21,083 bases of DNA, taken from a virus. The notes under the pieces were generated by a model. That model had not been told where the DNA came from. It searched no databases and saw only the letters and a list, made by a program, of their open reading frames with translations. The position numbers and the translations under genes are program-made. Location of the stretch: the IMG/VR virus record IMGVR_UViG_3300009488_000094, positions 1 to 21,083 of that record; one strand, given 5' to 3'. Below are positions 5,792 to 13,589 of this stretch, piece by piece. Numbering within the stretch: the first letter of the stretch is position 1; the number at the start of each line of letters is the position of its first letter.

Positions 5792-7843
5792 ATGCCTATT
5801 GTTCCTGTAGCAGACGACCCCCGCGCTGAACATAACCTCAATCTTTATCGCAAAGACCGGGATGCCCGGATAGCTTCGGGCTGGGATGATAAAGCTAGAG
5901 AGGATATTGATTTCTGGCTTGGGAATACCTATAGTGGGAAAGAATCCCAGCAGAAAAAGCAATGGGGGCAGGACGATCCGAGCATAGATCGCGTTTATGC
6001 CGGGATTGAGAAATTCAAATCGTTGCTCACCGCCAGAAGGCCGAAATACCGCATCGTAGGTAGGGAGAATTCCGATCAACGCATGGCGTTTGTGCGGCAG
6101 TCTATCATGGACTACATCTGGGATATTTCTGCCGGGAACCTGCGAATACGCCGGACTTTGCACGATTACAGCACAACTGGGCTTGGTTATGAATACACCT
6201 ATCTTGACAAGGATGCGGATTACGGCTTGGGGGATGTTAAGATCAAGGACGTTGATCCGTTCAGGGTGTATGTCCCTTTAATAACAGCAGACCGCTTCCA
6301 CGAAGATACCGCCTATCAGATACTTTCGACTATTCTCCCCGCCGAAGAGTTGACCTGGCTTTTCCCCGAACTTGGCTATGTTTCTAATGACGGGAAGTTG
6401 AATGGTATTCTACACGATCTTGCGCCCTACCTAGAAGATGATTATCCGGCAAGTTTAAGAGTTAATACGACCGGCTCTATAACGCCGGATAAAATTCGTG
6501 ATATTGATCCCTCGACCCTGCGTTATCAAGTTCTGGAACGATTCTATAAACTCAAGGTGCCGTTCATTAGGATCTTTAATGCAGAGACAGGGCAGAAATG
6601 GGTACTTTCCGAAGCTCAGTACGATGCTTTCTCGGAGATGGCCGGTTCCATCCCCGGCGCTAAGAACTTGAAAGAAGTCGAAATCACCCAGCCCAGAATC
6701 GGCCATGTTGCTACTGTCGGCCAGCACTTTCTCTATGAGGAAATCCTGAATACCGACATATATCCCCTCGTCCCATTCCCTAATGTGGATACGGGGACGG
6801 TTTTGCCGGACAGCGACATTACCAGGGTTAAAGACCCTCAACTGTTGCTTAATAGGATCTTCTCACTTATCCTGCTCCATGCCCAGAACTCTGCCGGTCT
6901 TAAACTAATTTATCCCAAGGGGTCGTTTGAGAACGAGGACGACATTGAAACGCTCTGGGCGCAGCCCAATGTTGCGCTGCCGTTCAATCCCGCTGCGGGG
7001 GGCAAGCCAGAGGCTTTTCAGCCCATTCCCTTATCTGGGGAGTTTTATCAATTGGTCAATCAGTTAACCTTCCAGATAGATTTTCTGTTGGGGATTCCCG
7101 AGATATTGCATGGATTCCCAGAAAAGGTGCCGGAGACAGCTAGGCAGACGGTGCTTCTGTCAGATTTTGCCCAAGGACGCCCCAAATCGAAACTCCAGGA
7201 CATAGAGTTCTCGCTGGGGCAACTTGGCAGGGTAGTCCATAACTATGCAATGGGGCATTACAGCGTGGAAAAACTTTTCAGCATTGCCCAGGCCAATAAT
7301 GACCGCGAAGGAATCATGGAAGGGTTTTACGACGACAGGTCGGCAGCTATTAAGGCCATTGATCGGGACAGGGTGCTGAGTCAGTATGATGTGCGCTTCC
7401 AAGGCGGGTCTACGCTTCCTAATGACGAGTTGGCTGATTTGAATATGTGGCGTGAACTTTACCGGGACGGGCTGGCGACCAAGAAGTATGTCTGGCGTGC
7501 CCATCCCGCCCTGTTCAATGCACGAGAATTGGACAAAGAGTTTGGTGAAATATCCACGCTGGCCCGTGAAAATGAGGCACTGCAAGCTCAGGTCAAACGA
7601 TTAGGGGGCGACCTGCAGACTACTCAGCGCGAAGCCCTACATGCCAGACTGGATAAGGTTGTCAGCAGGTATGAAACTGCCTTTAACAAGATTCTAGCTG
7701 AGGCCGAGGCTGGGAGAAAGATTGAAGTCTCCAAGTTTAGAGAGTTGCAGAAAGCCCTTAAAAAGGAACACGACGTTGCCATCAGGGAGATTGCTCTGGC
7801 TGCCGACTCATTTACCAAACAGGTTGTAGCAGAGGCCAAGTAA
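5792..7843 (+). CDS. Portal protein (683 aa)
   Basis: This should form the dodecameric ring at the capsid vertex through which DNA is packaged. Supporting features are its length, its position after terL, the N-terminal DDPSIDRVYAGIEKFKSLLTARRPKYRIVG stretch split over residues 61-90, and the wing-type segment DVDPFRVYVP (153-162). Later come LERFYKLKVPFIRIFN (about 249-264) and a long helical stem/crown with QIDFLLGIPEILHG. The last roughly 95 residues (about 587-683) are predicted coiled coil, as in large portals with helical barrels. AGGA lies 7 nt before the ATG. The stop overlaps the next start (TAATG). I see no frameshift. P22/SU10-like portals are the nearest type by look; subfamily is uncertain. 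Confidence 0.85.
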   Translation: MPIVPVADDPRAEHNLNLYRKDRDARIASGWDDKAREDIDFWLGNTYSGKESQQKKQWGQDDPSIDRVYAGIEKFKSLLTARRPKYRIVGRENSDQRMAFVRQSIMDYIWDISAGNLRIRRTLHDYSTTGLGYEYTYLDKDADYGLGDVKIKDVDPFRVYVPLITADRFHEDTAYQILSTILPAEELTWLFPELGYVSNDGKLNGILHDLAPYLEDDYPASLRVNTTGSITPDKIRDIDPSTLRYQVLERFYKLKVPFIRIFNAETGQKWVLSEAQYDAFSEMAGSIPGAKNLKEVEITQPRIGHVATVGQHFLYEEILNTDIYPLVPFPNVDTGTVLPDSDITRVKDPQLLLNRIFSLILLHAQNSAGLKLIYPKGSFENEDDIETLWAQPNVALPFNPAAGGKPEAFQPIPLSGEFYQLVNQLTFQIDFLLGIPEILHGFPEKVPETARQTVLLSDFAQGRPKSKLQDIEFSLGQLGRVVHNYAMGHYSVEKLFSIAQANNDREGIMEGFYDDRSAAIKAIDRDRVLSQYDVRFQGGSTLPNDELADLNMWRELYRDGLATKKYVWRAHPALFNARELDKEFGEISTLARENEALQAQVKRLGGDLQTTQREALHARLDKVVSRYETAFNKILAEAEAGRKIEVSKFRELQKALKKEHDVAIREIALAADSFTKQVVAEAK

Positions 7844-8064
7844 TGGATGGACCCTTTCAGAATCCTTATGAGCGGGAGGCTAGAGAGATGCGCCCGTCTG
7901 TCAGGGGACGGGAGCATCTTAGGATAAAAAGGGACTATGACCCGCTACCGGAAGTTGATGAGGAGACCATCAGTGACATTAAATCCCCTTGGCTAAAGCG
8001 GGTTTTTCTGAAGAGAGCACGGCGGCGGAATAAAAAACTTGCGGCTGACAGGAAGTCAAGATAA
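7843..8064 (+). CDS. Small basic hypothetical protein (73 aa)
   Basis: It starts inside the portal stop (TAATG). The product is short and charged, with an Arg-rich N-terminus, an acidic middle (PEVDEETISD) and a strongly basic C-terminus (KRVFLKRARRRNKKLAADRKSR). The basic tail suggests contact with nucleic acid or an acidic partner. I do not recognise the family. Coupling to the portal gene argues that it is expressed with it. Confidence 0.6.
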   Translation: MDGPFQNPYEREAREMRPSVRGREHLRIKRDYDPLPEVDEETISDIKSPWLKRVFLKRARRRNKKLAADRKSR

Positions 8065-8068
8065 ATTG

Positions 8069-8242
8069 ATGGTTGCGGAAAATATGAACAGAAGTCTTCT
8101 GGATAGGCTTTTGGAACTTTTGATTCGCTGGGTTGCTTTTCAACATGGAGGCCCGGATTATACGGGGCCGGTAACTTTTAACTTTAATCAGGGGAAACCC
8201 AACAGAGAGACAATTTACTTGAGAATACGGGCTAAGACCTAA
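8069..8242 (+). CDS. Small hypothetical protein (57 aa), last gene before terminator
   Basis: The ATG at 8069 is the most likely start, with AGGAAG about 13 nt upstream; TTG at 8066 or ATG at 8084 (GGAAAAT just upstream) are alternatives. The product has an amphipathic N-terminal helix (SLLDRLLELLIRWVAFQ) followed by a beta-like tail (PVTFNFNQ). It is the last gene before a strong terminator, so it closes the packaging operon. No family is recognised. Confidence 0.5.
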   Translation: MVAENMNRSLLDRLLELLIRWVAFQHGGPDYTGPVTFNFNQGKPNRETIYLRIRAKT

Positions 8243-8269
8243 ATAGACTAGGGCCATTGTACCCATTCA

Positions 8270-8310
8270 AGCCCCTCTATCCGTCAAGCGACGGGTGGTG
8301 GGGTTTTTTA
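8270..8310 (+). terminator. Strong rho-independent terminator
   Basis: CCCC at 8272-8275 pairs with GGGG at 8300-8303. After one T-T mismatch, CTATCCGTC (8277-8285) pairs with GACGGGTGG (8290-8298) around an AAGC loop (8286-8289). That makes a 13-bp stem followed at once by TTTTTTATT. It ends the terminase-portal transcription unit and separates it from the scaffold-capsid unit. Confidence 0.9.
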
Positions 8311-8387
8311 TTATGAGCAAAAATTAAGAACTGGTTCAATGCGTTATGACAACGGAAAATCAGAGAACAAGCAACAGGGGAGTAAGT

Positions 8388-8534
8388 GATTCTGGAGCAA
8401 TGACAGCATCTTCAGAAACGCCTTCCGAAAGGAGAATAAAATGTCCAGCATACTTGCTGTAGAAAGGCCTGATGAGACCGACTTGGGAGAAGAATCTGGA
8501 GCAACCGCAGCGCCTTCAGGTGAGACTTCCGAGG
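8388..8534 (+). repeat. 43-nt duplicated segment: leader copy and scaffold-gene copy
   Basis: The leader segment 8388-8430 aligns without gaps to scaffold codons at 8492-8534; about 30 of 43 bases match by eye. Translated in the matching frame, the leader reads DSGAMTASSETPSE and the gene reads ESGATAAPSGETSE. The leader copy lies in a 38-codon frame (8346-8462) that runs into the scaffold start in another frame and has no clear ribosome-binding site. This looks like a partial duplication of the scaffold 5' end. Confidence 0.6.
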
Positions 8535-9229
8535 AAAGTGGGGGAATTGAGGCGGCCGCGTATCGGAAACTTCAGGGTGAAAACGACAAGCTTAGAAGCC
8601 AATCGGACAATTTGCAAAGCGAATACGATGCTTTCAAGCAAGGAGTAGCACCCAAGGAGCAATTCTATGATGCGTTTCGGAATAGACCTGAATGGATCCC
8701 TGTAGTACAGAAGGCCATTGAGGGCTATGAAAAAGGCGAGACCGGAGTTGTGCAAGAGGGGTTCAATCCTGAAGAGGATTTTGTCTCTGAAGAGGCTTAT
8801 AGACCTGGAACGCCATCTTGTAAGTACCGCGAAGATAAAGAAGATAGGCGGATACAAAAAGCGGTTAGTACCGCTGTAGGTGGCATTCGTGAGGATATGC
8901 TTATGAGCCAGACCTTGAAGCAACTTGCCGCCGATGGGATGCCTGACGAAGTTGCTAGTGGATACATGGACTTCCTTAGCAATCCCGACAAGTATCCCGG
9001 CGGCAAGGAGCTCCTTATGGGGCCGATGGCAAAAGCCTTTGCGCAGTTTAAATCCGGCAAACCCGATGAAGGGACGGTTGCTGAAGAGGCGGCTGCAACG
9101 CAGGGTTCGTATCCGTCTGCTGGAGCTTATTCCGGTGGGGCAGAAGCGCCTCGTAGTGAAGTCGATAAAATAATGGACAACATTGTAGCAACCGGCCATA
9201 AACGATCAATTCTTAAAAATCCAATGTAA
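8441..9229 (+). CDS. Capsid assembly scaffolding protein (262 aa)
   Basis: This is the likely internal scaffold for procapsid assembly. It sits directly before the major capsid gene, is acidic and low-complexity at both ends, and has a predicted coiled coil at about residues 40-67 (YRKLQGENDKLRSQSDNLQ). It also has a helical middle (RIQKAVSTAVGGIREDM) and a short basic C-terminus (GHKRSILKNPM), where scaffolds often touch the coat. No protease motif is seen. AAAGGAG lies 7 nt before the ATG. The leader upstream contains a diverged copy of codons 18-32. Confidence 0.75.
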   Translation: MSSILAVERPDETDLGEESGATAAPSGETSEESGGIEAAAYRKLQGENDKLRSQSDNLQSEYDAFKQGVAPKEQFYDAFRNRPEWIPVVQKAIEGYEKGETGVVQEGFNPEEDFVSEEAYRPGTPSCKYREDKEDRRIQKAVSTAVGGIREDMLMSQTLKQLAADGMPDEVASGYMDFLSNPDKYPGGKELLMGPMAKAFAQFKSGKPDEGTVAEEAAATQGSYPSAGAYSGGAEAPRSEVDKIMDNIVATGHKRSILKNPM

Positions 9230-9230
9230 A

Positions 9231-9248
9231 ATCCGCCAGAGGGCGGAT
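9231..9248 (+). promoter_or_regulatory. Perfect 7-bp hairpin ahead of the capsid gene
   Basis: ATCCGCC (9231-9237) pairs with GGCGGAT (9242-9248) around an AGAG tetraloop. It starts 1 nt after the scaffold stop and ends 17 nt before the capsid GTG, with GAGG between. There is no U-tract, so it is unlikely to terminate. It may set the ratio of capsid to scaffold expression by affecting ribosome access or RNA processing. Confidence 0.5.
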
Positions 9249-9265
9249 AGAAATGAGGCAAAACT

Positions 9266-10654
9266 GTGGCAATTAACACTGGAACACTGCGGGCCTATGA
9301 CATCACTGCTGCCGCTACGGCGGCTGGTGAAGGCACAGCTCCAGATCAACGAAGGATATACAACTTCGGTGACCGGATTATCAAACTTAATCCCAACGCA
9401 CAGAAGTTTCTGACCTTCCTAATGGCACTCCGAAAGTTCCCAACTGACGATCCGGTCTTCAGGTATCTTCAGGACAGGCGAGCTACTTCCTGGACGGGCC
9501 GCGACTTCTATTTGGCGGCTGACGTCTATAGTTCGGCCACCGTTTCTGAGGGATCGACCTATGCCTTTAGCGTAGACGATGGTACGTCTGCCAGTATCGA
9601 CTGGCTGAAAAATGGCGACTTGTTTAACGTTATTACAGCTTATGGTACCAGCGGCTTTTCGGCAGTCACCGTAAGAGTGGAGGGGGCCGTTACCGATGCC
9701 GGTGCGACCTCGACATTCAACGGTAAGATCATCCAAGTAGCTGCGGGTGGTGTCGCAACAGGAACGTCAGATCAGCTCGACGATGGTGATCGTTGCCAGT
9801 ATGTCGGCAACGCCTTCGACGAAGATGCGGGAGCGCCGGATTCGGTCAGCGAAACCCTGGGCGATGCCTTCGGTAACTGTCAGTACATCAAGCACTCGTT
9901 TGAAATGACAGAAATCGCTATTGCGACTAAGTACCGAGGCTACGGCAATGAGTGGAATCCGCTCTGGGAGCTGACGATGGCAGAGCATAAGGCATCGTTG
10001 GCCCGGACAATGCTAATCGGTCCCCCAAAGGGTACGGTCAGCAATATCCGCTATTCCGACTCGCTCTTTGGCATGATCCTGGATAACGGAACATACGTCA
10101 CTGACAACTCGGTTCTGTCATACTCTGCGGGGACACCGTTCCTGCGGACAATGGCGGCATCTGAGGCTATCTACGACCGTTTCGTTACGGACTTCCAGGT
10201 CATATACGATCCCGCAAGGGGTAGTTCGGAAGAGAAGATCGGGCTATGTGCAATGGATGTATGGACCTATTTCAACAGGTTCGTATCCGGCTCGGGTTAT
10301 CTGGATCAATCAGTCAACGGGACTGAGGTCAGGTTTAACCGCCCGCTACCGCTTACACCTAATGAGGCGGTTCTGGGCATCAAGGTGAATACTGTCGAGA
10401 CCGGAAACGGTACGATGCACCTGGTACGGGAAGCGATCCTTCGTGGTCCTTATCGTCAACTCCTGCTACTGGCGGACATGAATAACTTGGCCTACCGGCC
10501 ACTGGTTGGGAACGGTCTGAACCTTGACACGAGGGTCAGAGCCAATGTCCAGAATCCCGATGAACCCATTAGGAAGTATGTGATGGAAACCGTTGCCGGT
10601 CTTGAGATTGGCATGGAAGAATCGCACATGGCCTATATCATAGAGGGGCTGTAA
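9266..10654 (+). CDS. Major capsid protein, SU10/DUF5309-like (462 aa)
   Basis: This should be the HK97-fold shell protein. It starts at GTG with GAGG 8 nt upstream. The N-terminal arm (RRIYNFGDRIIKLNP, residues 29-43) and the pair HSFEMTEIAIATKYRG (210-225) and EHKASLARTMLIG (240-252) resemble the capsid group typified by phage SU10. An insertion of about 100 residues (about 85-190), rich in Gly, Thr and Val, probably forms an extended loop or an added beta domain. Position after the scaffold and length support the call. Family assignment is from recollection of motifs, not a search. Confidence 0.82.
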   Translation: MAINTGTLRAYDITAAATAAGEGTAPDQRRIYNFGDRIIKLNPNAQKFLTFLMALRKFPTDDPVFRYLQDRRATSWTGRDFYLAADVYSSATVSEGSTYAFSVDDGTSASIDWLKNGDLFNVITAYGTSGFSAVTVRVEGAVTDAGATSTFNGKIIQVAAGGVATGTSDQLDDGDRCQYVGNAFDEDAGAPDSVSETLGDAFGNCQYIKHSFEMTEIAIATKYRGYGNEWNPLWELTMAEHKASLARTMLIGPPKGTVSNIRYSDSLFGMILDNGTYVTDNSVLSYSAGTPFLRTMAASEAIYDRFVTDFQVIYDPARGSSEEKIGLCAMDVWTYFNRFVSGSGYLDQSVNGTEVRFNRPLPLTPNEAVLGIKVNTVETGNGTMHLVREAILRGPYRQLLLLADMNNLAYRPLVGNGLNLDTRVRANVQNPDEPIRKYVMETVAGLEIGMEESHMAYIIEGL

Positions 10655-10655
10655 A

Positions 10656-11507
10656 ATGGCAACACCGATTAAGAAAGGCGTAAAAACCGATTTCCTGAAC
10701 AAAGCCTCTGGTGATTTCATGCGTATGTACTTGCTACCTAGCACGGTTTACGCAAGTTGGGCTGAGGCTAATCCCTATGGGCAACTCCTGATTATGGGTA
10801 AGGACGGTAACGTCGCCCAGACTGCGGGTCAGTCGTTCGACATGGGCCTGCAAGATGGCGAAGCCTACGGCATCGCCGCTGTTGGATTCTATGGCGATGA
10901 TGACGGTGACGATCTTGGTTCTCAATGGGCACGGCTCGTTGAGGCCCAGGTTACACTTACTGTTAGCCAGACCGGCAACACAACGCTCATGGCGTTGCGC
11001 GGGTGCGTTTGCCTAGTAGCCGATGTCCTGCCGACTCCTGATGCGTTCACTTCTGGCGTTGAGGGGCAAATCGAGCTCCTTGGCGACTGTGTAATGACGG
11101 CAGACTCTGCGGACGCCGTTGGCATGTCCGCTGGTCGGTTTATCGTTTCATGCGCGGGGAATGTAACAGTTCGCAGGGAGTTTGTTCTTTCTGGCGTAAG
11201 AGCTGAACTCGCGGTTACTAATGGCAAGTCCATTACACAGACAGGTTCGTCTGGTTCTCTTGTCGAAGGTGCATCTGCGGCTTTTGTGGCTGTATGTAAG
11301 ACGGGGACTAGAGGCGACTTGTGGGACGACGCTCTGTATATCGACGGCGCTAACAACGCTCTCGGATTCCGGGCTGTAGATGATAACTACAGTTGTGGGA
11401 TCAAGGCAGAAACGTCAACACCGTCAGGAGCTAAAACTCATAGCATCAGAATCAATGCAGCCGGTACCGCCGGTTACATCATGGTGTATGCGGCTGAAGG
11501 CGGTTAA
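10656..11507 (+). CDS. Probable capsid decoration protein (283 aa)
   Basis: It starts 1 nt after the capsid stop, with GAGGGG upstream, so it should be made with the coat. The sequence is rich in Gly, Ala, Thr, Val and short beta stretches, with few charged helices. Several segments read like beta-sandwich strands (VTLTVSQTGNTTLMALRG, ITQTGSSGSLVEGASAAF, KTHSIRINAAGTAGYIMVY). This placement and composition suit a head decoration or cement protein. I recognise no catalytic motif. A minor head protein or head fibre are alternatives. Confidence 0.55.
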   Translation: MATPIKKGVKTDFLNKASGDFMRMYLLPSTVYASWAEANPYGQLLIMGKDGNVAQTAGQSFDMGLQDGEAYGIAAVGFYGDDDGDDLGSQWARLVEAQVTLTVSQTGNTTLMALRGCVCLVADVLPTPDAFTSGVEGQIELLGDCVMTADSADAVGMSAGRFIVSCAGNVTVRREFVLSGVRAELAVTNGKSITQTGSSGSLVEGASAAFVAVCKTGTRGDLWDDALYIDGANNALGFRAVDDNYSCGIKAETSTPSGAKTHSIRINAAGTAGYIMVYAAEGG

Positions 11508-11523
11508 AATAAAGGGGCAATGA

Positions 11524-11865
11524 ATGAAAACGCTGGAGCTGAAAGAGTTCAAGGCTACTATGACAGATGGGAATGGCGAAGTCCAAGAGGCCCTTGTGTC
11601 CTACAAGGACTTGATTCAGGGGGCATTGAATTACATCCCCAGGGATCAATTTGGGCAATCTGTGGGACTTTCCCCAGATGACATGCGCCTTAGAATCAGG
11701 GTACTTGACAAACTCGACAATGGTGAAAAGACGGTGACTCTTGATGATGAAGATGTCAAGGTCATCTTCGAGTGTGTTAATGCACAGAAGTTCATTAGGG
11801 TCGATAAAGGTTTGGTGGAGTATTCCGATTACATCCAAGAACTCTACGCAAGCGAAGGCGAATAG
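11524..11865 (+). CDS. Conserved-looking phage protein (113 aa)
   Basis: AGGGGCA stands just before the ATG. The product has a layout I associate with an uncharacterised phage protein next to capsid genes: a short beta N-terminus, then SYKDLIQGALNYIP, a segment with SPDDMRLRIRVLDKLDNG (about 50-67), and an acidic LDDEDVKVIFECVNAQKF helix. No enzymatic motif is seen. It closes the head gene group before a GC hairpin at 11893-11917. Function is unknown. Confidence 0.7.
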   Translation: MKTLELKEFKATMTDGNGEVQEALVSYKDLIQGALNYIPRDQFGQSVGLSPDDMRLRIRVLDKLDNGEKTVTLDDEDVKVIFECVNAQKFIRVDKGLVEYSDYIQELYASEGE

Positions 11866-11892
11866 TTCAACCTTAATCTCTTGCAGTAGATT

Positions 11893-11917
11893 TGGGGTCG
11901 TCGTAAGGGCGGCCCCA
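11893..11917 (+). terminator. GC-rich hairpin after head genes, weak terminator candidate
   Basis: TGGGGTCG (11893-11900) pairs with CGGCCCCA (11910-11917) with one G-T wobble, around a 9-nt loop. The sequence that follows (TAAAACT) is not U-rich, so termination would be weak or factor-dependent. A second small hairpin (CCCT-GAA-AGGG) follows at about 11925-11935. The pair marks the boundary between the head genes and the sulfotransferase-like cargo. Confidence 0.4.
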
Positions 11918-11951
11918 TAAAACTGCCCTGAAAGGGACTTAGTTCTTTGAA

Positions 11952-12578
11952 ATGATACTCACGCCGCATTTTGTGATGCTACTGATGCCCAGAGCTGGCA
12001 GTACGTTCTGTGAAAGGGTGATTACACGCACAATGCCAACAGCAATGATGCACGCCACCCCTGCAATCTGGGCGACTATCGGTGGATTCACGAAGCACAA
12101 CTACCGTGGCGAGATGCCTCTTGAATATAAGTTTCATCAGGTTGTTGGAGTTAAACGTAACGTGCTGGATTTATGGGCTTCGTGGTATTTTTACGAGATG
12201 TGGGATGAGATGTTCGACAACAATGTCCCTTGGCCTGGTAATGTTTCCTTTGAGGAATATTACAGAACGGTAGAAAACACTGGGCGTAAACTCGTTAGGG
12301 CTAGTTCTGCTAGCGGATTCGCCAGGGATTTCTATGAAGCCATGTTTGGCAATGTTGGAGATGTCAGGTTTCTTGATTTCTCGAGCTTGAATCTTGAGGT
12401 TTACCGCCTGTTGAAAGAATATGGGCATGAAGACAAAAGGATTCTTGCGGAGCCGCCGATGAACGCTGATACGTGTAGAAATGGGCGGCATTGGGATAGT
12501 GTTATCAGCAAAGATATGGCTGAGTTGATTTTAGAAAGCGAAAAGGGTGGTATTTTGAATGGCATTGGAAGCGAATGA
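11952..12578 (+). CDS. Sulfotransferase-like protein, copy 1 (208 aa)
   Basis: This looks like a PAPS-dependent sulfotransferase, which moves a sulfuryl group to a hydroxyl or amine. Residues 12-19 (MPRAGSTF) match the 5'-phosphosulfate loop 'PR.GST', right after a first beta strand. KHN..R (48-52) is a candidate catalytic-His segment. VVGVKRNVLDLWASWYF (64-80) matches the 3'-phosphate motif, with Arg69 and Ser77 eight residues apart, as in known sulfotransferases. VRFLDFSSLN...LLKEYG (138-158) fits the later 'YEdL...L..flG' segment. At 208 aa it is shorter than most family members. The ribosome-binding site is weak. It is followed by a coupled paralogue, and all neighbours are structural. 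Substrate unknown. Confidence 0.68.
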   Translation: MILTPHFVMLLMPRAGSTFCERVITRTMPTAMMHATPAIWATIGGFTKHNYRGEMPLEYKFHQVVGVKRNVLDLWASWYFYEMWDEMFDNNVPWPGNVSFEEYYRTVENTGRKLVRASSASGFARDFYEAMFGNVGDVRFLDFSSLNLEVYRLLKEYGHEDKRILAEPPMNADTCRNGRHWDSVISKDMAELILESEKGGILNGIGSE

Positions 12579-13126
12579 TACTCACACCCCACTTTGTCCT
12601 TTTGCAGTTTCCAAGGACTGCTACGCGGTTTTGTAGAAGCGTGATTGCAGACAGAATGCCAAAAGCCAATGAGTATTGGGGCGACGGCCCTTGGGATAAG
12701 CACAATCACCGCTGTGACATTCCTCCAGAATGGAAGGATCTCCCGGTTGTTGGTGTGGAACGTGATGTGCTCGACCTCTGGGCCTCATGGTATTACGCCG
12801 GGATAGCGATAAACGAAACAACCTTTGAGGACTATTACCGGCGCATCAATGAAATCGGGGGGAACGTCAAGCAGGTGAGCAAAGGCACTGGCGGGTTCAT
12901 GCGTAAGTATCGTCATGCCATGTTCAGGAACGGACAAGACAATATTGATGATGTGTTATTTCTCGATTTTAAAAAGTTGAACCAGGAGATTTACTTGCTC
13001 TTAAAAGGATACGGACATAACGATTCAAGCATCCTCGAATCTCCGCCTCTGGAAGTGGGAGTTGAGCGGGCAGGCAAACCTTGGGAGGGGATTATCTCAC
13101 CATTGATGGCCGGGTTGATTCTGTAA
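12575..13126 (+). CDS. Sulfotransferase-like protein, copy 2, altered PSB loop (183 aa)
   Basis: This is a clear paralogue of the preceding gene, overlapping its stop (ATGA) with GGAAG upstream. The first eight residues are identical (MILTPHFV). The 3'-phosphate motif VVGVERDVLDLWASWYY keeps Arg63 and Ser71 at the eight-residue spacing. KHNHR (42-46) and FLDFKKLN...LLKGYGH (129-148) are also kept. The phosphosulfate loop reads FPRTATRF (12-19): Gly16 is Ala and Thr18 is Arg compared with copy 1, so donor binding may be changed or lost. It ends in LIL-stop where copy 1 continues LILESEK; the stop TAA aligns with a GAA codon. It may be active, structural, or decaying. Confidence 0.62.
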   Translation: MILTPHFVLLQFPRTATRFCRSVIADRMPKANEYWGDGPWDKHNHRCDIPPEWKDLPVVGVERDVLDLWASWYYAGIAINETTFEDYYRRINEIGGNVKQVSKGTGGFMRKYRHAMFRNGQDNIDDVLFLDFKKLNQEIYLLLKGYGHNDSSILESPPLEVGVERAGKPWEGIISPLMAGLIL

Positions 13127-13136
13127 AGCGAAAAGA

Positions 13137-13589
13137 ATGGCCCTGCCAACTGATTACGGTATTGAGATAAAACTCTTACTCAAATCCGACGGGGGTTGGG
13201 GGGGATTTTATACTTACTACAATCACGGGCTGGAGCCGCCTTTGGGTGGGGTAAGAAGCGACGCGGCAGATGAGGCTATATGGAAGGTTGAAAAGGCTGA
13301 GAGTCTTCTGCATTCCACCGATATTTGGATAAGGTATATCACAGATAACCTGAAGATTCCAAAGAACCACAACCCCGACCTGCCCTTGGAGTACTCATTA
13401 AGCGTAGAAGACAATGGGGACTTGTTGCTGGAGTTAAAGATGGAGACCCTGGAGTCTACAATAAGGTGGGATAAAGCCACTGGCAATATCACATTTAATG
13501 CCAGGGACGCTTTTGACCTTTCCTGGGATGGCTTTCTGTACTACAAGACAATCCTGGAGGATTTCGTGGCAAAGATCAAGGAGCAATGA
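13137..13589 (+). CDS. Hypothetical protein (150 aa)
   Basis: The ATG lies 11 nt after the end of the second sulfotransferase-like gene, inside sequence that matches the C-terminal coding tail of the first copy. The ribosome-binding site is weak (GCGAAAAGA). The product has a Gly/Tyr/Trp-rich N-terminal region (GGWGGFYTYYNHG) and alternating beta-like stretches (LEYSLSVEDNGDLLLELKM), ending in an aromatic helix. I do not recognise the family. It overlaps the next gene in an ATGA. Confidence 0.65.
   Translation: MALPTDYGIEIKLLLKSDGGWGGFYTYYNHGLEPPLGGVRSDAADEAIWKVEKAESLLHSTDIWIRYITDNLKIPKNHNPDLPLEYSLSVEDNGDLLLELKMETLESTIRWDKATGNITFNARDAFDLSWDGFLYYKTILEDFVAKIKEQ

Noticed and set aside
8339-8389. 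16-codon frame upstream of the scaffold
   Set aside because: Very short with no ribosome-binding site; the overlapping frame at 8346 explains the duplicated segment better.
11985-12008. Reading MPRAGSTF as a Walker A of a kinase or NTPase
   Set aside because: There is no GxxxxGK[ST], no Walker B, and the Arg-x7-Ser motif downstream fits sulfotransferases much better.
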